A stretch of DNA of 64,000 nt from Agaricus subrufescens (GCA_029945375.1 CM057057.1:3782001-3846000); one strand, 5' to 3'; positions 21,535-34,164 are shown, counted from the first letter of the stretch. The notes: a model not told the origin generated them from the letters alone. Numbers and translations are program-made.

Positions 21535-23118
21535 CTACACATCGAGTTCCGTGAGCAAGTTATAGTTTGCTGCCCTTGCAGGAGCTGAGGGACTGTCGAA
21601 AGCTTTGCGTCTTCTGGAGATAGGATACGGTCAGAGCGGATATGTTTAAGTGCGAAACAAGCTTACTTTTCTCCAGCAGCGGCGGAAGGAAACGAACCAA
21701 ACAGATCGGGATGTTTAGGAAGTGGAGACTCCCTGAAAATGATTCAGTCAATACTTACCGATGTTCAAGGAGTCGGATGCTCACGTGAAATAGGGATGCT
21801 GCAGCGCATCTTCTGCAGTGATTCTCTGTTCAGGGTCGTACGTTAAAAACGACATCAAGAGATCGATCCCAGACGCAGAAAGATGTGGGAATTTAGAACG
21901 GAATGCCGCAGGCTGAGGAGAAGGAAGTGTGATCGTCTTCGCATTAGGAAGATTAAAATAATCAGGCCACGAGTTTTTAGTCGGCGGACCGAGTAGTTTA
22001 AAAATCATGGAAAGAAGCTCAAGTTCGCCCTTCGCTTGGAACAGTGGTTCCTTGAGAAGAAGTTCGGCAAAGATGCAACCGACAGACCATACATCCACCG
22101 CCGTTGAGTAGGTTTTTGCACCGAGTAAGATCTCAGGTGCACTGTCAAAAAGATATCGGTTAGCTGAAACAGAGGGTTCTTCTGAATCTTTGGAGATTGG
22201 AGACTCACCGGTACCATAGGGTCACTACGAGTTGCGTCATTCCGCCTACGCCGACAGGGTCACCGTATCTTCTGGCCAGACCAAAGTCAGCAACTTTGAT
22301 GGTACCTCTGTTATTCATGAGTAGATTGCTTGTTTTGAGATCACGGTGAAGTATCCAGTTTGAATGACAGTGATGGACTGCGGATAAGAGCTGTAGCATC
22401 AGAGTCTTGACTTCGGATTGAAGGAATGGCGATGGCATGTTCGTGAGCAGTGTCTTGAGATCGTGCTCAATAAAATCCATGACAACGAATACTCTTGGTA
22501 TGGAATTGGGTCATTGAAGCATTCGCAAGGAGAAGTCAGAGACAGTGTATTTGAAATCCCGAAGAAACAAGTGTGATTATAAATGGTGACTAGGCGTAGG
22601 AAGAGTGTTGGACACACGCACTGAGTTAAAGTATCACCGACAACGACCTCACGTATTCTCACAACATGGTCGTGACGACATGTCATAAGAGAATGTATCT
22701 CGCGCAGAGCGGTGATAGGAAACCCATTCTTCTCTTCATCAAGTTTAAGTTTCTTTAACGCGACAATATCTCCAGTCTGCTTGTCCTTCGCGCGGAACAC
22801 AACACCATATGAGCCTTCTTCGATCTGGTTGAGGCGCTCGTAACAGTAGACTGATCTAGAAGACTGAATCGAGGGGTACCAAGTACGAGGAGGTACATAG
22901 ATGCTATGATTGAGCCGGGTGGGTGGTGGAGGTGAAGGTGTGGGCGAAGGAGAGACTCGGCTAGTCTGCAGACGAGGTCGCTTGCTCTGTTTGATTCGTT
23001 TCTTTGTAGCATGCACTTGTGTTGGTGCGCTAAGATCTTCTACGTCGTCACCTTCATCCCACTTGGAACGTTTGCGTGAGGGAGTAGATGAGCCCTGGCT
23101 GTTGAGATCGGTCGACAT
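21535..23118 (-). CDS. CDK11: CDK11-type cyclin-dependent kinase
   Basis: Minus-strand exons 22622-23118, 22209-22493, 21785-22141, 21667-21732 and 21535-21613 give 427 residues. CDK11/PITSLRE kinases act in transcription and splicing control. Seen: Ser/Arg/Lys-rich N-terminus with KRSKWDE, Gly loop [10 protein letters not shown], catalytic lysine in VALKKLKL, the PITALREI helix (PITSLRE variant), [39 protein letters not shown] and the C-terminal segment [19 protein letters not shown]10 (PISSLRE) is the main alternative; VVTLWYRAPE and GFPITALRE favour CDK11. The last two small exons come from phase and family C-terminal sequence. Its start lies 42 bases after the stop of the upstream TTL gene. 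Confidence 0.9.
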
Positions 23119-23160
23119 GGTCAAAGACGAAGGATTTAGCAAACACGTGATCTCCATTCA

Positions 23161-24727
23161 CTAAAATCCAGAGCCTCTAACAGTTTCATCTAAACATTTA
23201 ATCAAATGCTCGTTCGTATCACCAACTTTCCAATGCTCAAACACCCCTGAAGCTGCCTCTCCCCTGATAAAAGGTTCGACACAGACTTTGGCAATCGAAA
23301 CGAATAGATCCTTCAATATCCACGTCAAGCGTGAACCCGTCAGCTCAATTGCTGGTTCTGCATTCACCTCCAAAAGCTTGACTTGGAGTGCCGGTACTTG
23401 AGAAGGCGCAAGTTCTACTAGAAAATCTACGCCATAGAGTTCAAACGCATTCTCGAGAGGCTAGAAGACACCAGAAGTCTTTCATTTATCTAGAATGAAG
23501 CGAATTTGAAAAAGAATCACCTGAAAATGTATGGGCGTCGCCAGAGCTGCTCGGAACGTCTCCCCGAGAATCTGTGTCATTTGTTGCAAGATGTTCGCCT
23601 TGTCATCCTTTGTGAAAACCCCAACAGGATCGGAACTGTTCCTATCGAGAATATGACAGCCGTCGAGTTCATCGAGTAGCCGGACTCCTTCTTCGCCCTT
23701 GTCCATCTGAAGTGATGTATTAGTGAGGTGTGACTCCAAATCCGTTGGATACAGTTCATCGGTACCGATTTCTGGCTGCGAGTAGGGTGCCGAACAGAAA
23801 AGTGCTAAGATACGATCATAAAGATAGAGCTGCAGGGCACCAGAGGCAACACAGTATGCCCTCAGGTGAAACTAGATTGTCGCTCGTTGGATCAACCCCA
23901 AGAAATGAAGTATGAGGAATGGCACAGACTTTATATCCCTGCAGACGAAGATTGGCGGCCGGATGCATACCATGGATAGCAACTTCGCGCGGATCAAGAA
24001 GCAGAGGTGACGATATATATTCCTATAGTCAAAAATAAGATACGATGTTGACGAGCGTTTGTGCATTTCTACCTGGATTACAAAATGGCGAAGCTGGGAC
24101 GCAATGACAGCCGTTTTAGAAGAATCCTCTAGCTCATCATCTGAGTCAGACGGTTCGAACTCTTCGAATATTCGGTGGAGGGCATCTCTAGTATTAAAGA
24201 GTCGAATTCCCATGCCTCTGTCAGCCATACCACTATTGGGGGTGTATGACCTATGATTAACAGGGGAAGCAGGCGGGTGATCGGTTAAGGTCTACGAACG
24301 GCTTCAAGATCCACCACATTTGGGGATGGCTGTCCAGAAAGCCGCCAAGTTCGTATAGTTCATCGGCCCACTTTTCGTCCAACTCATCTGCAAAGGCAAC
24401 ATCGATATCAAATGTTCGAGGAGTGGCAAATTTGAGGAGAGAAGACGGGTTTTTTGTCAGGTAAGAGTGTATAGAATGGGCTAGGTAGTGTTTTCTGATC
24501 AGGGCCTTGCGGTATGTGTAGCTGGAGGCGAGGACGGCGTCTCGGCGAGTATTCGTGAGCTCGTGATCGATGTCGTCGTACGTAGACCACTGGACAAGGC
24601 GATGGGAAGGCTTGCCTACGAGAACATGGGTAACGGGGACAGTTTCTGGGAGCTGGGCGAGGGCGTTGAGGACGAGACTGCGGGTTAGGGGCGCGGAGGG
24701 CCAGGAGACGAAGGCGGTTGCAGGCAT
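23161..24727 (-). CDS. TTL: Tubulin-tyrosine ligase family protein
   Basis: Minus-strand exons 24300-24727, 24073-24232, 23984-24022, 23521-23871 and 23161-23460 give 425 residues. TTL-family enzymes are ATP-grasp ligases that add amino acids to tubulin or other proteins. Seen: MWWILKPGMADRGMGIRLF, the ATP-grasp core; YISSPLLLDPREFHLRAYCV; GALQLYLYDRILALF; and FELYGVDFLVELA with LLEVNAEPAI near the C-terminus. Domain order matches the family. Exon 3 is 39 bases and the intron after it (112 bases) has a weak GTTGCT donor, set by the homology. Fungal members are often called Pby1-like and their substrate is unclear. Head-to-head with MMM1, starts 27 bases apart. Confidence 0.87.
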
Positions 24728-24754
24728 GCAGAGGCGAAAAACACATGATGCGAC
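24728..24754. promoter_or_regulatory. 27-base divergent interval, TTL / MMM1
   Basis: The shortest head-to-head spacing in the window. Both start codons are supported by family N-termini, so the promoter must reach into one or both transcripts. Confidence 0.55.
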
Positions 24755-25895
24755 ATGACCAACAACTACCTCTTCACCTTCCAGCCCACGTTCACCCAGG
24801 GCCTCGTCCTCGGCCAGCTCTCCATTCTCATCCTCGTAGGCCTCATCCTCCGCTACCTCTTCCTCGACTCTACCCAGTATCCGTTTGAAACCTCCACCAC
24901 ATATCATCCCAGGGTCGACAGTGATGTCCTGCCCCGAAAACGAAGGCCCGACACTACCGCTGAGGAGAAAGCACTACCTGATGACGAACAGGAACCAGCC
25001 ACAGAATCAGCAGAATGGTTCAACGTCTTGCTGAAGCAGGTATGTAGTCCGCTTTTCTACTGCAGCATATCATGTGAATTCTTCTTCCTAGGTGATGGAT
25101 ATGTACAGACAGAAAATCCGAGATGATTTGCCAGGAATTGAAGGAGACGAAGTGGCTCGCAAAAAAATCGAGGAATACGCAAACCGAATTCGTCCGCCGG
25201 GCTTCCTCGTTAGTCTCGTGCCGCTAGCCTTTAGAATTCGTTCTCAAAATTCATCCCTAGGACCACATTAAAATACATTCTGTCGATCTCGGCGTCTCCG
25301 CGCCTCGCTTGTTCAATGCACAGCGTAGACAGCAACACAGCGACGGTCCATTAGTAAGTTGCCACCTCATTTTTAAGTATATCAATCTTATAGCATTGGT
25401 AGGAAATAGAATTCGACGCGACATATGTCGACACTATATCTCTTTCGCTCTCTACTTCCTATTTATTCAACTATCCAATGGTGTCCTTTGCACGCCTTCC
25501 AATAGCACTCACCATCTCCCTATCCCAATTCAAGTCTTCGGTGAGTGATAATGCGGCTTCGGCGTTCACTGGGTTGCACCGACATACAGATGGCTGACGG
25601 ACCCGAACAGATCTCAATAATTCCGCCTTCTCCCGACTCTCAGCCACCCGTTCTATCTCTAAGCATATCACCTAATTTCGTCCTCGACCTGACTACGACA
25701 TCTCTAATGGGCAGCCGTGCCAAGTTAGCTAATGTACCCAAACTCCATGAACTCATTCAACACCAAGTCCGGCGGGTACTTGCTGCTCGGGCAACGTGGA
25801 AATTTGTACTGCCAGGATTAGCCAGTATTGCTCAGACACAAGAAAAAGCGAAAAAGGATTGTGAGGGAGACTCCGCGTCGATCTTATCATCGTAG
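24755..25895 (+). CDS. MMM1: MMM1, ERMES complex subunit with SMP domain
   Basis: Exons 24755-25039, 25092-25208, 25261-25353, 25403-25540 and 25611-25895 give 305 residues. Mmm1 is the ER-anchored subunit of ERMES, which tethers ER to mitochondria and transfers phospholipids. Seen: luminal start with FTFQPTFTQGLVLGQLS, one membrane segment about residues 17-37 (ILILVGLILRYLFLDS), then a variable linker and the SMP domain: EWFNVLLKQ, IEEYANRIRPPGFLDHIKI, SLSTSYLFNYPMVSFARLPI and DLTTTSLMGSRAKLANVPKL, closing with RRVLAARATWKFVLPGL. Length is near the shorter fungal orthologues. Confidence 0.95.
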
Positions 25896-25976
25896 ACCTA
25901 TTCCGCGACTATTTACCACCCCCTCCCCTCTGATTTATTTGCCACCCGCCTGTGCGCATTTAGTTTAGCCAATAAA

Positions 25977-26763
25977 TTATATCCCTAGCTGGTCAAGCCA
26001 GTTGTCAATCGCATTTAGCGCTTGTTGGCCCTCTAGATCGTCGACAGTCAATTTATCAACCTCTGGTGCTCGAACAAGCCTATTGAACTCGGCAAGAGCT
26101 CTCATTTGTCCAGGCTTCGCCAGGACGGCGATAGGAAAATGAGGTTCAAAGTCAAACTCCGATAGTTGAGTAGGAAGGATCGGCAAGTTGTCCTGCCCCA
26201 TGATGCCTTCGAGTTCTGCATTGTTGCCAGGTGGCGAAATAAGGACAAGGCCACTTGCCGGGTTGGAAGAAACATATGTTTGGCCGATAAGACATCCTGA
26301 GGCTCGCGCAAATATGACCGGAGGGAAAGGGTTTGTAGAGAGACGAATTATAGAGCGCAATTCTGGTAGAAGACCGATTAAATATGGCCTAGTAGTGGTG
26401 CACCGCACATTGAAAGAAGGACAAACCCGACTCAAAGTATTTCATCATGGACGACGAGTCGGCGCGCGTTTGAGGGTCAGGCAGAGCAAGGTCGCTTTGC
26501 AAACATGTAAACCCTTTCTCCGAAAGCAGGGAGGAGATAGTGTCCATTCTAAGAGACGCCCGACGTCAGTACGGCAAGTGCTGTGCGGCCGAGTTTCACC
26601 CTTTATTAGACTGGCCATCCCAGTTTTTTGCAGAGACAAACACAAGAGGAGTAGGAGATTCTCGAGGAGCGGTTTTCGGAGGAGAGCGAACGATGCAGGA
26701 GGATCTGTGTCGCACGAGGACGAGAGGACGCAGGCCGAAGACGCGGGCAAGGTGGGTGAACAT
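25977..26763 (-). CDS. Small alpha/beta-hydrolase-like protein, probably mitochondrial
   Basis: Minus-strand exons 26600-26763, 26427-26548 and 25977-26362 give 223 residues. It begins MFTHLARVFGLRPLVLVRHR, Arg-rich and acid-free, as in mitochondrial presequences. The body has a PLVFVSAKNWDG strand, a short CLQSDLALPDP motif, then VIFARASGCLIGQTYV, followed by ASGLVLISPP. The order strand, nucleophile-elbow-like turn, strand suggests a compact alpha/beta hydrolase fold, but the elbow reads ARASG rather than a canonical GxSxG, so enzymatic activity is uncertain. I cannot name a substrate. Convergent with MMM1, head-to-head with RPB8. Confidence 0.65.
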
Positions 26764-26819
26764 GACAACTTCTTTGATCTCTTCTTCCATCAGTGCTCCC
26801 CTTCCCCCCGCTCCCTGAC
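26764..26819. promoter_or_regulatory. Short divergent promoter, hydrolase / RPB8
   Basis: Fifty-six bases between start codons, CT-rich on the RPB8 strand. No TATA box. Confidence 0.5.
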
Positions 26820-27441
26820 ATGGCAAACACATCCTCAAGCATCATTTTCGACGACATTTTCACTATAGATGCAATAGACAAGGAGGGCAAGAAATTTGAT
26901 CGAGGTCCGTCGGCGCACTTGTAGGCGAATCCACCACAAATTTCTTCTTGGCAGTGTCCCGACTATATGCCCATTCCAAAAACTACGATATGGATCTGAC
27001 TCTCGACTACAATACCGAACTCTTCCCTCTTGAGAACCACGAGAGTTTTGCTTTGGCTCTCGCCTCTTCTCTTTCACGTGGGCCTCAGCCAGTAGTGGGT
27101 GAAGATGATGAAGCCGAAAAGGATCGTCACATATGGAGACCAGATGGGAAGGGCAGGCATGGTTTGGAAGATGACTATGAGTATGTGATGTACGGCAAGG
27201 TTGGTATTGTCATTGTTGTTTGCTTCAAGCTCTCATTCCTTTTAGGTGTACAGGTTTGATAGCGGCACCGCAGAGATAGTGTATGTACAATCTTGCAAAT
27301 TTTTCGATAAGTGCTTAAAAAAGCTCTTCCAGCACTGCCTACCTGTCTTTCGGCGGTCTTCTCATGTCTTTAACGGGCTCTTTTCGACATATGACGGGTA
27401 TCGTGTTGGGTGATCCGATTTATCTGCTAGTGCGAAAATAA
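26820..27441 (+). CDS. RPB8: RPB8, shared subunit of RNA polymerases I, II and III
   Basis: Exons 26820-26904, 26955-27199, 27246-27280 and 27333-27441 give 157 residues, near the usual 145-150. Seen: IIFDDIFTIDAIDKEGKKFD, LTLDYNTELFPLENHESFAL, LEDDYEYVMYGKVYRF and the end AYLSFGGLLMSLTG with YLLVRK. The YDYVMYG-type motif and the LSFGGLLM strand are hallmarks of Rpb8. Phases close across three introns. Confidence 0.95.
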
Positions 27442-27610
27442 TTAATTGGCGGCGGTGGTACGGAAACAGCCCCTCTACAGGTAAAAATACTAGGTAGATG
27501 ATTATACAGTCTAGATGATGTACTATAAGTAACAAATGTTGATACAGCTCGGGCTGGCCGAGTGTGCATGATGTGCTCGTGGTCGTGAAATAGAATGGGT
27601 GGTGAGAAGC

Positions 27611-28847
27611 CTAGTTTGACTTCAGACCGCGAAGTCTAGTAATAGCATCTCTCAGCTCAACATCCCGCATATCTTCCCCCGAGCCCCAACGTCTCCGACT
27701 GACTATTTTGACTCCAACTCCATAGTCTACCATTGCCGTGTGTGCATCCTCCTGTGGTTCGGCGTCCAGAGAGGGACTCATCCTTTCATCTGGCTTCGCA
27801 TCGACGACGGAAGAAGCTATTTCTGTATGGCTAACGCCAAAAAACTGGGTCAACTTCATAATTCGACGCCGCCGCTTCTGAAAATCTTCATGGGGCAACT
27901 CCGGCGACGATTTATCCATGACATCCGCTTCAAAAGAGCTTTCGTCGTCTGTTTCCAGTATCGAATGAGAGGAGTCAACCGACGATGACGAATCTTTGCG
28001 ATGCCGAAGCTGCTCGGATTTTCGTCCCTTGTCGAGTACTCGAAGAGTCAACTCTGGTGGTAGCTCTTGGCCGAAAAGCTGGCAACGTGGTAGTCAGGAC
28101 ACTTGAGAATTTCCGAACGGTCGGATCTTCATCAAAAGAACTCACCTGTGTCATCTTCCTTGCCCGCTTGACCTCAAGGTACCGGTTGTAAGTCTCTGGC
28201 AGCACTGGTAGCTCTCTAATATCCGGCGAAGAATCGCGCCAGTGGCTATGAGTAGCTGGCCGACGCATGTCCGAGATACGAAGTGAGGTGGAACGAGCTA
28301 TTACCGGCGATCCATCTGCGCGCCTTAAGTCTAGACTCTTCCTCTGCTTCTTGGTTAGTCTAGATATGTGGCGTGAGGAACTAGACGGTGGCAAATTATC
28401 GGGTAATTTCGTCGGTCTGATTCGTGATGTAGATGGGGTAAAGTGTTGAGGCGGCCCCTCAACGGCCTCTGAATTTAGAATTGGTGTGTTGTTATGGGAT
28501 GTGGTAACTCCTTTGATTTCCGGCATACGGGATTCAGATATGGGAGACGTCGTAGGGGAAGGTGCTGATTCATCATGGCTCTTGGTCTCTAAGGATATTG
28601 CGCTTGCATGAATATTGTCGTGAACTGTGGGTTCTGCGTGTGGTGGTGGAGTACTCGGACGGTCGGCATTCCTCCTCGAGGCGAAAGGCTCCAGAAGCGA
28701 AAACTCTGTGAAGACACGGCTCAATTGGCGGGCCTTGCGAAGGCTGAGGCTGTGTCGGTGACTCATCGAATTGGCGGAATTAGTAGAAGGTGTGGTAGGG
28801 TGCATAGTAGAGCTCTCGACGAAAAGCCCCGTCGACTCAGGAGTCAT
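27611..28847 (-). CDS. Unrecognised Ser-rich protein
   Basis: Minus-strand exons 28146-28847 and 27611-28078 give 389 residues. Mostly low complexity, rich in Ser, Pro, Arg and Thr. The most ordered stretch spans the splice junction: RELPVLPETYNRYLEVKRAR, then KMTQLFGQELPPELTLRVLD; a second basic segment reads KRRRRIMKLTQFFGVSHTEI. The repeated K-L/M-T-Q-F/L-F-G phrase suggests a duplicated short helical motif. I do not recognise the family. Intron and phase support it as a real gene. The upstream frame has a stop just before the chosen Met. Confidence 0.7.
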
Positions 28848-29307
28848 TGGGAGAGGGACTCGGGTTTTGTAGGAGGATGCTGCGTCGAAGGAGGGGAATG
28901 CAGGGAAGCGGTAACGATGGGTATCGCAAGACTTATGCGGGGATATGTTGTAAGACCAATTGAAATGACAAGCGGGCTATTTCGAGTCGTCTGGTTCGTT
29001 ACTATGGTCTTCGTCACTTGCCCCTCATCGCCAGACACCCTCTCCACTGGACCCTTGACTAAGCCTCCCCCCGGCCTGTCTCATCCCAGTCCCTCTCCTT
29101 CTCAACCAGGGGCCACTCTTCTCTCCTCCCCTTTCGGAAACACCAATCCCTTTCTCGGAAATCTACTAATTGTTTCCCCACAGCGTTAAAATTGCTTTAG
29201 ACTTCAAAAATATACCATACATATTAACCTAGGAGTACTCTACACAATCAACGAAAGAATCAGATATAATGTTCGTTGCAAAACCCAAAACAGCCCTATC
29301 GTCAATA
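28848..29307. other. Spacer between two minus-strand genes
   Basis: It holds the leader of the Ser-rich gene and the terminator side of nothing recognisable on +; the Sec7 gene's stop is at 29308. Short frames here have no family resemblance. Confidence 0.5.
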
Positions 29308-32300
29308 CTATTCCGCTTGTTTAGTCGATGACAGACTTCCTGTCAGTCGCTTGTTCACTGGCAGCGATTCCAGATTCGATGGTACTCTCACCAGTGACAC
29401 GTGCTTCGCGCATCGTGTCTTGTTCCAATCTTCTGCTTCTTCAACAGGGTGCTCTGGTGCAGTATAGAACCTTTCATGCTGCCCATTGGACGGCGCATTC
29501 CCTGCAACGTTATTTTCGGCGGGCCCCGCGTTCTTGTCTTCTTCAACCCACAGATGTGATGACACAGATCCAGAAGAACTTGGCCTCGATGAGCCAAACA
29601 TTAGCGACGCCGTAAGTAAAGATGACCCCAGGTCATCTGAAGAGGGCCAATCTGGCCCGAAGTCGATGGCAGTATGGAATGACTCGCATACGGACGATTC
29701 TGATCCTTGACGACGTTGAATTTGCAACGCCCTGCCAGGTAATGCTCTGCTACTGTATTGCGTCGTCTCGCTGTCCTCCGCACCTCGTCTTGGCAGCGTC
29801 TCTATTGCGGCTTGCAGTGCAACATCTTTAACCTCCTTCCAGACGCGAGTTTCCGCCACCATGTCATTATACAAAACATTTCGGTGACAGCGCATTCTTG
29901 CCACGTCAAGTCTCATCTGCATGACCGTCATGGCCCTTGCCTGAATCGAAGCCAAGAGGCGATCCCGAGTAGCCCTTTGAAATGGCATCAGTGTTGCGAC
30001 GTTCCGCACAAATCGCATATGTCCGTCGAGATCTTCTTCCACTGCGGCTAGTCGACCATCCAGCTCCGCCAGCTGTGTCTCAATGATCTCAGATCGTGTT
30101 GGTTGTCGGCTATTATTGATCGGAGGAGGCACTTGGGATGATAAATCTAGCGTAGAACTGGCTGCATCCGCTGTGGATATCATGAGAGTAGGGACGTCGA
30201 CAGGATCAGAATCCTTCTTTGTATCCATCCAACTCTCGGCAGCCAAGCCAGCTTTGACCTGGTCAAAAGTATGTTTGAACTCAGGTGTCTTCTCAATTTC
30301 AGGCGGGATTGGCGCCTCTAATTCAACCCTCCGATTGGTCCGGAGTGTCACCTTACGCTCACGGTGCCTATGTTCGTTGGCAGCATCTTCTTCCCCCGAA
30401 AGCATCTGCAACAACTGGTGTGCGGCATTGTCATCCCATACCGCTGGGTCAGAGGAAGGCGAATGCAGTTGGTTTTGAAGGTCGTGCAAATGAAAGGTTG
30501 CAGCGGCAACACCAGTAAGCTGCATACTCCTTCCAGACATGCTCGCTAGTCGCATATGAACACCAGCCGATTTAAATGCACTCGCATAGTTAATCCTGGA
30601 GATCCATTCGTTCATGTCATTTTCGTTGGATGCCTTGAGAAGGAAGTGACGACCATCAGATAGCACGAGTCGAAACGTAAAGCGATGCTACAGGAGGGAA
30701 TCAGATGATGTTCTTGAAACTGGTATATCAAAGGGGTTATTTACCTTCGAGTATGACCTGTCATGGACAGCGATGGCATTCTTCAAACAAAGTAACTCGT
30801 CAATTTTGAGTACCTCCGACTGAGGTGCCGGGAAGCGGACTTTATCCATTTCGTTATGTTTCGAGAGGGTATTCAACCAAGCAGCATCGCGAGAAAACAG
30901 GAGTTGCGATCCCGTCAAAAGTACACCCCAAGACTTCCATTTACGACTTAACGGTTTTTTTCCGCCGCCCAATAGGTAATCTTTGCGGTTTAAAAGCCCA
31001 ACCTTCGACACCCTCAGCGCTGACGGTCTTTCTTGAGAACTGTCATCGGCATTCATCGAACTGGGGGCGACAGGCGGCAGTCCGAAAAAGGGTACAGAAC
31101 GGGTAGCGTCCGGTTTGACTTCCACAATGTGGGCATTGACAAATGAAAGCAGAAGCTCTTCTTGGTCCCACTTGCCAGCAGTTCCTTCATAATTGTACGG
31201 GGTAAACAGGGGTATATGGTCCTCGACATTGATTTGTAAGGGCCCAAGAAGGTTCTGGGATATGATTAGAACTCAGAACATGGTTCAAAGTTTCGGCTCA
31301 CATTACTAATCATATAGTATAAGTCGATCTTGTGAGACTTGATGGCTAGCATCGTTTCAATCGGAGAATCTGTTAAACTCGTAGAGGGTGAATCTGGAGA
31401 TACAGAGGAACGGCGATGCGACTCGGCGAAGGAATTGCGTTGACTGTTTACATCCGGGGAATCCTCGATAAATATGAATGGAGCAAAAACGATATTATCA
31501 TAGAGGTACTGCAATGATCATCAGCAAGCTTGCTTAGATCGCTTCAGGTGGATGATCTTACATCTAAAATTTCGGGTGCAACCCCAGGTAACCTCGTGTT
31601 CTTGAGGTAATCGGGTTTGGTCATCTTTCGTCTATTAGATTTGTTGAAAGCATCTGTATGAAGCATGATTAAGCTAAAGGCTAGAATATAGGGATGGTCT
31701 GGATAGCAGAGTTAGCGTCGAACTTGTTATTTGAAAGCTATTACTACCTTCTGATAAATAAAGGGATGGGTTGCATTGCATATAACGTTTTGCAAACGCC
31801 TCAATGACTCGGTCAATCTGTTGCGTTTCTTTAGGCAGCCCCACTTCAAGCAGCAGCTTGCGTAAAGCAATATCGAGGGGATGACCAACAAAGTCGAAAT
31901 GCTCAAGAAATATTTTTAATGACGACACATAAAATGGTTCTGCGCTATGAGGGCGTAATTAGTAATTTGGAACTACAGTTTTACAAAACATTTACCTTGA
32001 AGCCAGGGCGTTGACAACTTCAACTTTGCTGACAAGTTCCATCAACCTGTCAACATAGATATGAGGGGGCTCCTGATCATCTCTAGGTCGTGGAATTACA
32101 ATAGATTTGCGGGTTGGTTGAGGTGCGGCACTTAGAAATGGAGACGAAGGGGGTGACGTAAAAGTTGAAATGGCTGGTGAAGATGAAAACACGTTGAAAG
32201 AGAGTCTGTGAAGTAGAGGCGAACTCGACAGAGAGCGTGCTCTTGGAACGGGAAGGTTCATATTCGCCGTTTTCTCCGAAAGATTGACGGATGCTATTTT

Positions 32301-33299
32301 GCGAGAGCTAGGTGTGGAAGGCCTCGCAATCGCAGCCTGCCCCAGTGCAGTTGGTCGGGCCATGGGGCTTTGAGTGACTTGCGATCTGGTATTGGAGGTT
32401 GCAGAGTTGGGAAACTCAGGTTCGGTAGGTGGGTAGAGTAACTGTGGCGTTGTCGGACTGAGGGAAAGATCATGAGGTTGACGGTTTGTTTGCCGAACAT
32501 TAGGTGGTGGAAAATGAGAAAGGTCGACTTCCATAGAAGTAAGTGAATGAGGGGTTTGGCCGTGTGCAGTAGAAGGTCGTTTTTGCGAGTTAGGGTCATC
32601 AATGCGCTTTCGAGACCAGAACGACCTCTTCCTCGGCAACACTTTCGGTGATTCCGCCTTTGGTTTTGTGTCGGGCGCGCCAAACTTAAGAAGTGCAGTA
32701 GGCCCGAGCGATAGCCGTCGGGTCCGCTGACTCGTCTCAACTTCTGGGCTTGAAGCGGTGCGGGGCCTCTCTAGATGTTGCGAGCTCCTGATTTGTCTAT
32801 CCTGTGGATGGCTCGTAGCCGCGGAAAAGGCAGTCGCATTCATTTGAGGAGGTGGAGAGGATGGAGACAATGGCGAAAGACTTGTAACTGGCGGACGTCC
32901 CGGTCCATGAAGTGCCCGGGAAGGACCATCACGGCAAAGTGATGGGCCTTCAGTAATCCGTGTACTGCGATTACGATCCAAAGTTGCTGGGTGAGCAGAA
33001 GTTGCTGGAGGCGTTGGGGGAAGAGCCTTGTCGCGTCGCATAAAAGATGTCTTCAGCGGAGGACCCTCGCCTTCCTCAGTATTTCCGGAATATTGAGGGC
33101 GCTGCAACATGGTGTCATCCACATTGTTATGCCTTTTCCATCCAGTGAGTGATACGAAACGAGTTGTCGTTTCAGTCGTGGTTGTGACTACCTCGGTACA
33201 GGTGGTGGTTGTTTCCGTGACAATGAATGGGGAGCGTGTGGTCTCGTGATACGAAGGGGGAGATACGTCCTGTTCGAGAAATGGAAAGTTTTGTGCCAT
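29308..33299 (-). CDS. Sec7-PH Arf guanine nucleotide exchange factor
   Basis: Minus-strand exons 31996-33299, 31748-31944, 31562-31698, 31302-31508, 30745-31254 and 29308-30687 give 1244 residues. Sec7 proteins load GTP on Arf GTPases in vesicle traffic. The first 400 residues are Ser/Pro-rich. The Sec7 domain spans about 415-620: ALRKLLLEVGLPKETQQIDR carries the catalytic Glu of the glutamic finger, followed by HPYILAFSLIMLHTDAFN, KPDYLKNTRLPGV and YLYDNIVFAPF. A PH domain follows at about 690-820 (SRKWKSWGVLLTGSQLLFSR, HFLLKASNENDMNEWISRI). The C-terminal region has a coiled-coil-like stretch with ETQLAELDGRLAAVEEDLDG. Architecture resembles yeast Syt1. Confidence 0.92.
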
Positions 33300-34164
33300 C
33301 CAAGGGAGGACTTCCCATGAACTTGCGGTAGCGAAGAAAAAAGGACTCGGAAGAGGGACAACAGCTTTTAGTTTGAGACTTGATGGGAATCTGGGGCTAT
33401 ATCATTGCCCTGGCGTCAAAAGATTTGTAGCGTCTTGTCGTCGGAGGAATGAAAGAGGAGAACTGCCCGGTGTCTGGGCCAGTCAAGTAGAATGTGACGA
33501 CCACTGTGACAGGGGTGGTAAACCTGTCGGAGGATCTGGGAAGGATCTGCGAAGCGCCGCAGCACCAACGGAGAAACCCACTTCAGGCTCATAACACGGA
33601 TGCTGCTTCTGGCGTACACAGCTTGTAGTCTCAGCCACGACAGTGCCTTGAAATTGGATATGCACCGACCCAATGAGCCAGAAAACAGGCCTACCATCAA
33701 TAAGCAGTTGCTTGTTGCGGCTTCAGCGCCGCGGATTGTAGAACCCGTGGTAATTAATATCACAACAGCAGACCCACTTCTACACACATTACTACCCTAC
33801 GTACACACTCAGCTGTCTATCTAGGTTATAGTTACAACACCACAGGTTAGTGTTCCTCCTTCGGGCGAAGATGTGTCAATGTTGAATGTTGCCATGACCA
33901 GTTATACAAATCGAGAGCGTCCCACATTGCACCGAATCAGAACACCAAAAAATAGATAAGAACACTTACCCTGTTGTGGATTTAGCCTCCCAAGCCTTCA
34001 TACCCATAAATACATGGTCTCCTAGGTGGGCCCTGCAGCCTGGTATAATATGCGTGGCCTATAGGATACACTATGGCCCAGAGTGTTGGCATGAAACAGA
34101 ATATATCGTGTATGCAACTATCCGTAAATGATAAAGGAGGTACAATACAATCAATGAACACACT
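33300..34164. other. Gene-free stretch between Sec7 gene and NOP7
   Basis: 865 bases. Overlapping short frames on both strands (up to 123 codons) lack introns, family resemblance or consistent composition. It must hold the Sec7 gene's promoter and leader and the NOP7 3' UTR. Confidence 0.55.

Noticed and set aside
30083..30478. 131-codon + strand frame inside the Sec7 gene
   Set aside because: Antisense shadow of the supported Sec7-PH coding exon.
33416..33787. 123-codon frame on the minus strand upstream of the Sec7 gene
   Set aside because: No resemblance to a family, overlaps other random frames, and fits leader or promoter DNA.
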